The position numbers and the translations under genes are program-made. Shown here piece by piece: positions 7,331-14,826 of a stretch of 23,341 bases of DNA. Numbering within the stretch: position 1 is the stretch's first letter; each line of letters starts with the position of its first letter. Location: the NCBI GenBank assembly GCA_040389005.1, contig JAZKAS010000023.1, forward strand, positions 1 to 23,341, in the 5' to 3' direction. Origin of the DNA: JAGOUN01 sp040389005 (GTDB lineage Bacteria; Pseudomonadota; Gammaproteobacteria; JAGOUN01). The notes under the pieces are model-generated. The model was given only the letters and a program-made list of their open reading frames with translations, had not been told where the DNA came from and ran no database searches.

Positions 7331-7994
7331 GCTCAATAAAAATCGATTACAAATTTTTCAAGAATTACGTAGCAAAAGAATTTTTGTAGGCGAACTCAGT
7401 TACAATGAAAAAGAAGAGTGTTATGAATTACTTTATGATAAAAAATATGCATATTCTAAAAAAGCGATATCTTTAGGGCCTAACTTAAGTCTTTTTCAGT
7501 TAAAACATATTTCAGAAAAAGGAAAACTGTTTCCCTATTTTTTAGATCGAATTCCTGATCCAGACAACCCTGCTTATCCAGATTATTGTGCGTCCCAAGG
7601 GATTGCAGTTGATGAAAAAAACCTGATTGTGCTATTAGGTTCGATAGGGCGGCGTGGCCCTTCAAGTTTTATTTTTGAAGCGGTATATGAAAGTCAATTT
7701 AATGTCGCTGAGTGGATTAAATGGCGTGAAGCATTAGAGATTAGTCAGCATGATGTGGCATTGGCGTTCGATATAAGTAAAGTTACGTTGCAGCGCATTG
7801 AATCGGGTGAAAGCGTCGATCATAATACTTTGAAACGTCTTGAGATTTTATTTTGCTTTCCCGAAGTGGCGCTTTGGCAATTGAAACAAACGGGTGGGCG
7901 GGTGCATTGGCGAATATTGGGAAGATTGTTTCAGTATTTTAAAGATTTAACTAAAACCATTGGTGATACCACATCTCAACACTCGTTGTTTTAA
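7314..7994 (+). CDS. HipS-like domain fused to HipB-like HTH (antitoxin candidate)
   Basis: The 226-residue product has two recognisable parts. Residues about 20-125 match the HipA N-subdomain 1 / HipS fold, with RIFVGELSY, SLGP, FLDRIPDPDNPAYPDYC and GSIGRRGPSSFIFE. Residues about 133-190 are an XRE-type helix-turn-helix (WREALEISQHDVALAFDISKVTLQRIESG). In classical HipBA the first part belongs to the toxin; in HipBST it is a separate antitoxin, HipS, with HipB encoded separately. Here both are one chain. ATG 7314 has a good AAGGAG seven bases upstream, stronger than that of the kinase, so the antitoxin may be made in excess. The C-terminus overlaps the convergent acetyltransferase gene by 44 bases. 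Antitoxin and autorepressor function is inferred from domains and the upstream palindrome. Confidence 0.85.
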   Translation: MYCQLKLNKNRLQIFQELRSKRIFVGELSYNEKEECYELLYDKKYAYSKKAISLGPNLSLFQLKHISEKGKLFPYFLDRIPDPDNPAYPDYCASQGIAVDEKNLIVLLGSIGRRGPSSFIFEAVYESQFNVAEWIKWREALEISQHDVALAFDISKVTLQRIESGESVDHNTLKRLEILFCFPEVALWQLKQTGGRVHWRILGRLFQYFKDLTKTIGDTTSQHSLF

Positions 7995-8673
7995 ATCCAT
8001 AGCTTTGGTAAGTTCGTTGAGCGCCGATATTTTTACCTTGCGTGACAACGTTTATTGTTTTGTAGCCTTTGCTAAATAAATCTGCGCACGTCAGTTGTAA
8101 TAAATAATTGCCGAGTGATTGGCGTTGGTGCGCTGAAGCTATGCCAAATAATCCTAATGATGCTGTGTGTTGATCAGTGAAACGAATGGTGCAATATCCA
8201 ATGGGCGCATCATCGATAAATAAGCAGTAACAAAGATGATCGTGTTTACCATAAACCGCATTACTAAGCCAGGTATGATAAAATGCATCTACTTTTTCAC
8301 GCGGAAAATTTTTATCAACATAAAAGCGAAAATCTTGATAGAGATTTGCGCTCATTTCAATGATTGCAGGAATATGCGCGGGGGTGGCTAATCCAAAGTG
8401 AATGCCATCTTTTTTTGTAGGCATAATATCGGACGAAGATAATATTTTTTGAAACGTTAATCGAATATCAACAAAGTGAAATCCTGAGGTTTCAGCTTGA
8501 TGAATATTGTCTAAATCATTGCATGAGCATAAATATTGTAGAAAACGAATTTTTTGTTTTTTAACTTCTTTTTTTATTTCTACAATTGTTTCTTGAGTCA
8601 GAGTTGATGTGTTGACTGCAGCCATGGGAAAGCCGAAAATTTCAGAATCAAACGTTAAAGGCTTAATAAGCAT
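7951..8673 (-). CDS. GNAT family N-acetyltransferase, WecD-like
   Basis: The roughly 240-residue protein has an N-terminal half resembling WecD-type sugar acetyltransferases (IKPLTFDSEIFGFPMAAV) and a C-terminal GNAT core. In the core, LGLFGIASAHQRQSLGNYLLQL is the acetyl-CoA-binding motif A and GKNIGAQRTYQSYGFKTTSVEMWYH is the C-terminal signature. WecD acetylates a 4-amino-4,6-dideoxy sugar nucleotide. Here the gene is last in an overlapping arnC-arnD-acetyltransferase cluster, so an amino sugar or its lipid carrier is a reasonable substrate guess. ATG 8671-8673 was chosen; a GTG six bases upstream is possible. The start overlaps the arnD stop by 11 bases. Whether it acts before or instead of Ara4N transfer cannot be told. 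Confidence 0.82.
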   Translation of the reverse strand: MLIKPLTFDSEIFGFPMAAVNTSTLTQETIVEIKKEVKKQKIRFLQYLCSCNDLDNIHQAETSGFHFVDIRLTFQKILSSSDIMPTKKDGIHFGLATPAHIPAIIEMSANLYQDFRFYVDKNFPREKVDAFYHTWLSNAVYGKHDHLCYCLFIDDAPIGYCTIRFTDQHTASLGLFGIASAHQRQSLGNYLLQLTCADLFSKGYKTINVVTQGKNIGAQRTYQSYGFKTTSVEMWYHQWF

Positions 8674-9586
8674 TACCACTCTCTTTTTGTTGAAGTGCTA
8701 AAGTTCCTGATCGCCCCTCAATTTCTCCTTGAATCAATTCGCATACGGGAATAGCTGATTTATTTTCAAGTGCTTTGCGTGCGAGTATATCAACTGGAAC
8801 AAACTGAAAGCCACGTTGTTGTCCGGCCACTATAAATTGTTCAAACCACTCCAAATAACGCATGCCTTCTAATTCTGCGTGTAAAGTAAAGACCTCGTCT
8901 TCTGGGCGAGATTCGCATTGTTGAAGCAAGGTTTCTGTGATTTTTTCTAACGGGTATTCTGGTCGTCCTACTAATTCATCAAGGGTGGGTAAATTGGACG
9001 GCACTTGTAATGTTTGAAAAATCTTCTCGCCAATTTTTGGGTAAAACGGATGGGGTCCGCGACAATCACTGCCATAGAGTAAATGCGCATCGTCATAAGC
9101 TTGCAAACTATTTGAATTTGCCTGCCAGCCCGGGGTTCCTGCTGCTTGTGGATTTTTCTTGAAAACATTTTTAAAAGATTCAACAGCGCGATTAAATTCA
9201 GTTTTAGTTTGAGATTCATTCCAAGTAAATAAATAATCTTGCCATTTGCAGTGATCATAACAATGAATCCCGACTTCATGTCCAGCTTGTTCAACTTCAC
9301 GCAAAAGCACTGCATGTTTTTTAGCAATGTTTGGGCCGGGCCATAGCACGCCGTTTAATAAAGTTTTAATTCCATACGTGCTAACAACGCTGGTGCGGCT
9401 GACTTTTTTCAAAAAACCTGGACGAAAAATGCGTTTCAATGCACGACCGGTATTATCCGGTCCCAATGAAAATAAAAACGTCGCGTGAATATTATGTTTC
9501 GCAAAAAGCGCTAATAAATTTTTTACGCCAATGCGCGTGCCGCGTTCGGTATCGACATCGATTTTTAAGGCAATGCGTTTATTCAT
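8663..9586 (-). CDS. arnD: ArnD-type polysaccharide deacetylase (Ara4FN-phosphoundecaprenol deformylase)
   Basis: ArnD removes the formyl group from undecaprenyl-phosphate-4-deoxy-4-formamido-L-arabinose. The 307-residue sequence carries the NodB-type metal and catalytic motifs DVDTERGTR (D10, D12) and VGIHCYDHCKW (H108, D111, H112), and the ArnD-specific SDCRGPHPFYP, LPTLDELVGR and FTLHAELEG segments, which closely parallel E. coli ArnD. ATG 9584-9586 overlaps the end of arnC (ATGAATAA), implying translational coupling. No arnA, arnB or arnT is in this window, so the complete pathway must be elsewhere or the product differs. Confidence 0.92.
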   Translation of the reverse strand: MNKRIALKIDVDTERGTRIGVKNLLALFAKHNIHATFLFSLGPDNTGRALKRIFRPGFLKKVSRTSVVSTYGIKTLLNGVLWPGPNIAKKHAVLLREVEQAGHEVGIHCYDHCKWQDYLFTWNESQTKTEFNRAVESFKNVFKKNPQAAGTPGWQANSNSLQAYDDAHLLYGSDCRGPHPFYPKIGEKIFQTLQVPSNLPTLDELVGRPEYPLEKITETLLQQCESRPEDEVFTLHAELEGMRYLEWFEQFIVAGQQRGFQFVPVDILARKALENKSAIPVCELIQGEIEGRSGTLALQQKESGNAY

Positions 9587-10526
9587 TTGGAGTCTTATTT
9601 TTTTCTGAGTTTAATGTTTCTTTGATGACAAATCTCGGGCGATGTCGTACTTCTAAATAGATGCGCCCTACATATTCGCCCACAATGCCCACGCTAAATA
9701 ACAATAATCCTAATAAAAAAAACACAATTGCAAACAAGGTAAATAAACCTTCAGCTTCTGGGCCAATAATCACGCGGCGTATGATCATGTAAATAAAAAA
9801 TAGAAAACTTAACATAGCCACACCCATGCCGGTCATGGTGACAAATTGTAAGGGCGCAGAAGAAAATCCGGCCATCAAATCAAAATGCAAGCGGAGTAAT
9901 CGCATCAAGCTGTATTTGGATTTTCCTTCATGTCGTTCAGAGTGATCAACGTTGACGAAGCCTGGGTTAGAAGCATAACTATAAGCGAGTGCTGGAATAA
10001 ATGTAGAGCGTTCTTTGCTCATCAGCATGAGCTCAACCACGCGCCGATCGTAAGCGCGCAACATAGAACCTTGATCTTGCAAGCGAATGCCGGTGGTTTT
10101 TTCTCGCATCCAATTGTTGAGTTTGGAAGCGTAACGTCGAAACGCATTATCCTTGCGTACTTGTCGAACGCCTTCAACGATATCATGGCCCTTGGCAATT
10201 TCTGCCAATAATTTAGGAATTTCTTCAGGGGGATTTTGTAAATCGGCATCAAGTGTGACCACTGTTTTGCCGGTACTTTGCTCGAACCCCGCCATAATGG
10301 CCATATGTTGGCCAAAATTGCCATTAAAGTGAATGATACGAATATGATCAGGATCTTTTGCGTAAATTTCATTGAGCATTTCGGCAGAATGATCTTTGCT
10401 GCCGTCATTGACTAAAATGATTTCATAACGTTGAGAAAGCTTTGATAAAACAGCATTTAAGCGTTCGTATAAAAGAGGAATGTTTTGCTCTTCGTTGTAA
10501 ATGGGGATAACGACGCTTAAATCCAT
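9579..10526 (-). CDS. arnC: ArnC-type undecaprenyl-phosphate 4-deoxy-4-formamido-L-arabinose transferase
   Basis: ArnC is a GT2 glycosyltransferase that moves Ara4FN from UDP to undecaprenyl phosphate on the cytoplasmic face of the inner membrane. The 315-residue protein has the GT-A domain (VVIPIYNEEQNIPLLYERL, VNDGSKD, and TLDADLQNPPEEIP with DAD at 93-95) followed by two C-terminal membrane segments (about 228-290) and the GEYVGRIYLEVRHRPRF ending. NFGQHMAIMAGF, GSMLRAYDRR and ERSTFIP are shared with E. coli ArnC. Some DPM1/GtrB-type transferases look similar, but the adjoining arnD supports this name. The ribosome-binding site is AGGA six bases before ATG. It is first of three overlapping genes and divergent from murJ. 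Confidence 0.9.
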   Translation of the reverse strand: MDLSVVIPIYNEEQNIPLLYERLNAVLSKLSQRYEIILVNDGSKDHSAEMLNEIYAKDPDHIRIIHFNGNFGQHMAIMAGFEQSTGKTVVTLDADLQNPPEEIPKLLAEIAKGHDIVEGVRQVRKDNAFRRYASKLNNWMREKTTGIRLQDQGSMLRAYDRRVVELMLMSKERSTFIPALAYSYASNPGFVNVDHSERHEGKSKYSLMRLLRLHFDLMAGFSSAPLQFVTMTGMGVAMLSFLFFIYMIIRRVIIGPEAEGLFTLFAIVFFLLGLLLFSVGIVGEYVGRIYLEVRHRPRFVIKETLNSEKNKTPNE

Positions 10527-10552
10527 GATTCATCCTGGCAAGTCAAAAAGGC

Positions 10553-10558
10553 ATTATA
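10553..10558 (-). promoter_or_regulatory. Candidate -10 element for arnC
   Basis: The minus strand has a perfect TATAAT 27-32 bases upstream of the arnC ATG. The -35 region is weak (TATAGA at 18 bases), so an activator may be needed if this promoter is real. Confidence 0.4.
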
Positions 10559-10644
10559 ACGGATATTTGGCTGGGGTCTATACTTGCTCTCTTTGGAGCA
10601 GGGTGGTAGCGTACGGCTAATTTTTTGATAGTTATAGAGTAAAC

Positions 10645-12189
10645 ATGCATACATTATCCCCAAAAAAGAAAAGTCTCTCCCGCTCAACCTTGCTGGTATC
10701 CGCGTGTACCTTTATGTCACGTATGATCGGTTTCGCGCGAGATATGCTTGTCGCGAATCTGTTTGGTGCCAGTTTTGAAGCTGATGCGTTTGTTATGGCT
10801 AATAAAATCCCCAATTTTTTACGTCGTTTGTTTTCTGATGGTGCATTTTCACAAGCGTTTGTACCGGTATTGTCGGAATATCGAAAATTAAAAGGCGAGG
10901 GTGAGGTTCAGGGGTTTTTGAATCATGTTTCGGGTGTGTTGGCACTAACTTTGTTGATTGTAACGGTGGTGGGGATTATCGCCGCACCGTTTGTGGTGAT
11001 GCTGTTTGCGCCGGGGTTTAGTCATGCGGATCCGCGTTATGATTTGACGGTTACAATGTTGCGTATTACGTTTCCATATATTTTATTTGTCTCACTGGCG
11101 GGGTTGGGTGGCGCAATCTTAAATAGTTATGATCGTTTTGGAATTCCAGCGTTTACGCCTGTGTTACTGAATTTCGCGGTGGTAGGTGCTGCCTTATGGA
11201 TTTGTCCGCATTTGCCTCAACCGGTGGTTGGATTGGCGATCGGTGTTTTCATCGGCGGTGTGATTCAGTTATTCTTTCAAATTCCATTTTTGATACGATT
11301 ACGACGTTTGCCAGTTCCGAAACCTTCCTTGAAAGATCCCGGTGTACGTAAGGTAATGAAATTAATGGCGCCTGCATTATTTGGTGTTTCGGTCGGGCAA
11401 ATTAATATCATGATCGATCAATGGTTCGCATCGTTTTTAGCGGTGGGCAGTTTGTCGTGGCTGTATTTTTCTGATCGTGTCGTGCAGTTGCCGTTAGGAG
11501 TTTTTGCAGTCGCCATCGCGACGGTGATTTTACCGCGATTATCGCGAAGTCATGCGAGCGATGATCATGATAAATTTGAACGAACACTCGATTGGGGATT
11601 GCGATCGATTATACTCATTGCATTACCGGCAACCCTAGGGCTTATTTTATACTCAGGCCCCATTGTTACAACGCTTTTTCAGCACGGTGCATTTGACGCA
11701 AATGATGTGACGATGACCTTGCGAAGTATGATCGCCTTTTCATTTGGATTAACAGGTGCTATGGCGACTAAAATATTAGCCTCTGGTTTTTATGCAAAAC
11801 AAAATATTAAATTGCCCGTGAAAATTGGGATTATTTCAATGGTGGCAAATACCTTATTTAGTTTGTGTTTAGTGTGGTCATTACAGCATGCTGGGCTTGC
11901 GCTTGCGACTTCATTATCATCAACATTAAATGCAGTATTATTATTTGTGATGCTGCGTAAAAAACAAGGCTTTTATTTACAGCCTGGTTGGGCGAAGTTT
12001 CTCATGCAAATGGCGATGGGTTTAATAGCCATGACGGTGGTTTGGTATTTATTGACTCCGAGTTTATCTGTTTGGATTGATCATACGACATTGTGGCGCT
12101 CAGGATGTTTAGCGATAGATCTATCTGCGGTAATCCTCGCTTATGCGGCGGGGTTGTTTTTCTCGGGGTACCGATGGCACAAGCTTTAG
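10645..12189 (+). CDS. murJ: Lipid II flippase MurJ
   Basis: A MOP-superfamily integral membrane protein of 514 residues (E. coli 511) that carries lipid II to the periplasmic side for peptidoglycan synthesis. Recognisable segments include STLLVSACTFMSRMIGFARD near the start, FVMANKIPNFLRRLFSDGAFSQAFVP (loop 1, with conserved arginines), GLGGAILNSYDRF and LATSLSSTLNAVLLF. Around 14 hydrophobic helices are evident. The gene starts at ATG 10645 with a weak GAG ribosome-binding sequence and is divergent from arnC over a 118-base spacer. dps follows after 37 bases. Confidence 0.95.
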   Translation: MHTLSPKKKSLSRSTLLVSACTFMSRMIGFARDMLVANLFGASFEADAFVMANKIPNFLRRLFSDGAFSQAFVPVLSEYRKLKGEGEVQGFLNHVSGVLALTLLIVTVVGIIAAPFVVMLFAPGFSHADPRYDLTVTMLRITFPYILFVSLAGLGGAILNSYDRFGIPAFTPVLLNFAVVGAALWICPHLPQPVVGLAIGVFIGGVIQLFFQIPFLIRLRRLPVPKPSLKDPGVRKVMKLMAPALFGVSVGQINIMIDQWFASFLAVGSLSWLYFSDRVVQLPLGVFAVAIATVILPRLSRSHASDDHDKFERTLDWGLRSIILIALPATLGLILYSGPIVTTLFQHGAFDANDVTMTLRSMIAFSFGLTGAMATKILASGFYAKQNIKLPVKIGIISMVANTLFSLCLVWSLQHAGLALATSLSSTLNAVLLFVMLRKKQGFYLQPGWAKFLMQMAMGLIAMTVVWYLLTPSLSVWIDHTTLWRSGCLAIDLSAVILAYAAGLFFSGYRWHKL

Positions 12190-12226
12190 TGTACAATTGA
12201 GCTGACCCTAACTTAAGGAGCGAGCG

Positions 12227-12661
12227 ATGACTACAGTCAATGTATTAAAACAAGCGTTAGCGGATACTTACGCGTTATATCTTAAAACTCAGAATTACCA
12301 TTGGAATATTACTGGCCCAAATTTTAAGCCGTTGCACCTTATGTTGGAAGAGCAATATACCGAGTTAGCATTAGCCGTCGATACGATCGCAGAGCGGATT
12401 CGTGCGTTAGGCGAAAAAGCACCGGCATCGTTTTCTAAATTTGCAGCCATGACTAAAATTAAAGATGGTAACGAAAATGCGTCAGCTGATGAAATGATTG
12501 CAGATCTTCTACACAGCCATGAGCAGGTTGTTCATGTATTGAAGCAAGTCGATGTTGCTGCGGATAAAGTAGTGGACATGGGTACTGAAAATATTATTGA
12601 TGATCGCATTCAAGCGCATCAAAAAACCATGTGGATGTTGCGTGCAACATTGGGCAAATAA
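12227..12661 (+). CDS. dps: Dps-family ferritin-like protein
   Basis: Dps proteins form dodecamers that oxidise and store iron and protect DNA from oxidative damage. The 144-residue chain has the inter-subunit ferroxidase ligands with family spacing: H25 (NYHWNITGPNF), H37 (LHLMLEEQY), D52 and E56 (VDTIAERIRALG). It lacks the lysine-rich N-terminal tail of E. coli Dps, so it may store iron and detoxify peroxide without binding DNA. A strong AAGGAG ribosome-binding site precedes ATG 12227. It lies between murJ and ribF, which is not a usual position. Confidence 0.92.
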   Translation: MTTVNVLKQALADTYALYLKTQNYHWNITGPNFKPLHLMLEEQYTELALAVDTIAERIRALGEKAPASFSKFAAMTKIKDGNENASADEMIADLLHSHEQVVHVLKQVDVAADKVVDMGTENIIDDRIQAHQKTMWMLRATLGK

Positions 12662-12684
12662 TTTTTTAGTGAAGGATGGCTGCG

Positions 12685-13665
12685 TTGCGATTACGTCGAT
12701 TTTTAAGTGACGCGAATCATAATCAATTACCCAGCGTTGCGACGTTGGGTAATTTTGATGGTATTCATCGTGGTCATCAAGTTTTGATTTCTGAAACTAT
12801 TGCTTATGCCAAAGCGAATAATTTACGCAGTGTTTTATTGACGTTTGATCCCATGCCCGCTGAAATATTTTCACCCGAGCGCTCTCCTGCGCGTTTAATG
12901 CGCTTTATTGAAAAATGGAATTTTTTGCAGCAATTTGATCTAGATGAACTCATTGTTTTGTCATTTAATTTAAAACTCGCTCAATTATCAGCAATAGAAT
13001 TTATTGAGCAGATTTTAGTGAAACAATTAAACGTCAAACATATTATTGTCGGTGAAGATTTTCGATTTGGATTTCAGCGTCAAGGTGATGTAGATTTATT
13101 ACAAAAACAAGGCGAGATTTTTGGATACTCAGTGACAACGCATGTTGAATGTTGTCCTTTTGCAGGTGCTGCCGGCGATCGCTCAGCTCAACCTATTAGC
13201 AGTACCTCTATTCGCGAGGCCCTTCAATCCGGCGATTTTGCTTTAGCCGAAAAATTATTAGGGTATGCGTATAAAAATATAGGCCGTGTGATTCATGGTT
13301 CACAATTAGGTCGTGAGCTCGGTTGCCCAACGGCGAATATTCCCATGTGCCGAAAAGTTTCGCCGGTGCATGGTGTGTATGTGGTACGTGTTTATTTTGA
13401 AGGCCAAACGCACTATGGTGTTGCCAGTGTCGGTAACCGACCTGCGATTGGTGGTGATTTGGCGTTTTTATTAGAAGTGCATCTCTTTGATTTCAGTGGC
13501 GATCTCTATGGAAAACGCTTAGAAGTGACCTATTTACATAAATTGCGTGATGAATGGATGTTTGATTCGTTAGATGCGCTGAAAATGCAAATTGAAAAAG
13601 ACTGTGCCATGGCTCGTCAATATTTATCCCAACTCCATATTGATAACTCATTAATTATGAGTTAA
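12685..13665 (+). CDS. ribF: Bifunctional riboflavin kinase / FAD synthetase
   Basis: RibF converts riboflavin to FMN and then FAD. The N-terminal adenylyltransferase domain has ATLGNFDGIHRGHQ (about 19-32) and ISSTSIREAL. The C-terminal flavokinase domain has GRVIHGSQLGRELGCPTANIPM, VHGVYVV, VGNRPAIGG and LRDEWMFDSLDALKMQIEKD. I chose TTG 12685, giving MRLRRFL like other RibF N-termini and placing GAAGGA eight bases upstream. The ATG at 12676 abuts GAAGG with no spacing. Just before ISSTSIR lies an extra in-frame segment, AGAAGDRSAQP (160-170), encoded by a GC-rich repeat related to one in ileS. It begins a ribF-ATPase-ileS-lspA-fkpB run. Confidence 0.94.
   Translation: MRLRRFLSDANHNQLPSVATLGNFDGIHRGHQVLISETIAYAKANNLRSVLLTFDPMPAEIFSPERSPARLMRFIEKWNFLQQFDLDELIVLSFNLKLAQLSAIEFIEQILVKQLNVKHIIVGEDFRFGFQRQGDVDLLQKQGEIFGYSVTTHVECCPFAGAAGDRSAQPISSTSIREALQSGDFALAEKLLGYAYKNIGRVIHGSQLGRELGCPTANIPMCRKVSPVHGVYVVRVYFEGQTHYGVASVGNRPAIGGDLAFLLEVHLFDFSGDLYGKRLEVTYLHKLRDEWMFDSLDALKMQIEKDCAMARQYLSQLHIDNSLIMS
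13162..13194 (+). repeat. In-frame GC-rich palindromic repeat, ribF copy
   Basis: This 33-base segment matches the ileS segment 15582-15614 at 25 of 33 positions without gaps and in the same reading frame (AGAAGDRSAQP versus VGATGGRPVQR). The shared core is GCTnCCGGCGnTCGC. It sits at a loop just before the conserved ISSTSIR motif, where E. coli RibF is shorter. Confidence 0.6.
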
Positions 13666-13689
13666 ACTTTCTGAGTTGATGGAGGGTTT

Positions 13690-14826
13690 ATGAGTATTTA
13701 TCAATTTCCACTTGGCATTGCCGCAGATGAATATTTCTGTAATCGGGTTGTTGAAACAGAGCAATTAATACAAAACATTCAATCTTGTACGCACACAGTG
13801 CTCATTTCGCCGCGTCGTTATGGCAAGACTAGTTTGGCGTATCGTGCTATTGAGCGTTGTGCTTTACCGTCTGTTAAAATAGACCTCTATATGGCGACAG
13901 ATCATAAAGATATTGAACGTGCTTTGATTAAGGGTGTCAACGCCATCATTGCACAAGTGACTGGCGTAACAGATAAAATTTTAAATAGCATTAAAAGTTA
14001 TGTAAAAACTATTAAGCCAACATTAGAAATGGGCACACAAGGTATTAAGTTAGTACTTGAGCCATCGGCAGGTGCATCATCTCCAGAAAATATTTGCGAA
14101 GCCTTGCAAATTTTAAATGCTATTTTAGAGAAAAGATCACAAAAAGCGGTGTTGCTTATTGATGAGTTTCAAGAAGTAGAGCGAGTTGCTAAAAACCAGG
14201 GGATTGAAGGGGCTATTCGTCACGTAGCACAAGAAACGCGACAATTTACAATTATTTTTTCGGGTAGCAAGCGGCATTTATTAAGTTCAATATTTAATGA
14301 TAGAAACAAGCCGCTGTATCGCTTATGTGACGAAATGTTTTTAGACAGAATTCATGATGAAGATTATATAAAATTTGTTAATAGCTTTGCTAAAAAGAAA
14401 TGGAAAAAATCGCTATTACCTGAAACATTATCGGAAATTGTGCGCGTCACAGAACGACATCCTTACTATATGAATGCTTTATTGCGTGCAATTTTCATGT
14501 TAGATACTTTTCCATTAGCGCAAGATGTGCAACGATTATGGTTACAACTTGCGACTAAAAAGCGCAATGACTTATTTAACGAAACAGACCAATTGACCGT
14601 ATTACAAAGGAAATTGTTGATTGCGATTACGCATGGATATAATCAAGATTTAACAGGTAAAAACTTTTTAAGTGAGCATAAATTAGCAAGTTCAAGCGTA
14701 ACAAAAGCGTTGGAAGATTTGCAAAAAGAAGATTTTATTGAAAAGCGTAATGGGCAGTATCAAGTTGTTGATCCATTGCTCAAAGTGGTTATTAAAAATT
14801 TACTTGACCGAGAGGCAACAGCATGA
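13690..14826 (+). CDS. AAA/STAND-like P-loop ATPase with C-terminal winged helix
   Basis: The 378-residue protein begins with a short entry segment (YQFPLGIAADEYFCNR) followed by Walker A SPRRYGKTS (40-48), Walker B LLIDEF (155-160) and a sensor-like FSGSKRHLL (190-198). The C-terminal part (about 290-375) looks like a winged helix (KLASSSVTKALEDLQKEDFIEKRNGQYQVVDP). This is the layout of archaeal-type ATPases (COG1672-like) of unknown function, often poorly conserved in position. The ribosome-binding site is GGAGG before ATG 13690. The last codons overlap the ileS start (ATGA), so it is translationally coupled to an essential gene. It separates ribF from ileS, which are normally adjacent, suggesting later insertion. 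No substrate or partner can be named. Confidence 0.8.
   Translation: MSIYQFPLGIAADEYFCNRVVETEQLIQNIQSCTHTVLISPRRYGKTSLAYRAIERCALPSVKIDLYMATDHKDIERALIKGVNAIIAQVTGVTDKILNSIKSYVKTIKPTLEMGTQGIKLVLEPSAGASSPENICEALQILNAILEKRSQKAVLLIDEFQEVERVAKNQGIEGAIRHVAQETRQFTIIFSGSKRHLLSSIFNDRNKPLYRLCDEMFLDRIHDEDYIKFVNSFAKKKWKKSLLPETLSEIVRVTERHPYYMNALLRAIFMLDTFPLAQDVQRLWLQLATKKRNDLFNETDQLTVLQRKLLIAITHGYNQDLTGKNFLSEHKLASSSVTKALEDLQKEDFIEKRNGQYQVVDPLLKVVIKNLLDREATA

Noticed and set aside
6416..7994. The hip pair as a decayed, split hipA
   Set aside because: The kinase follows its own promoter, keeps all catalytic residues and precedes the N-subdomain ORF, the reverse of the HipA domain order. A simple split of hipA cannot produce this order.
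8971..9327. Minus-strand open frame inside arnD
   Set aside because: Shadow frame overlapping conserved ArnD motifs; no recognisable domain and no ribosome-binding site.
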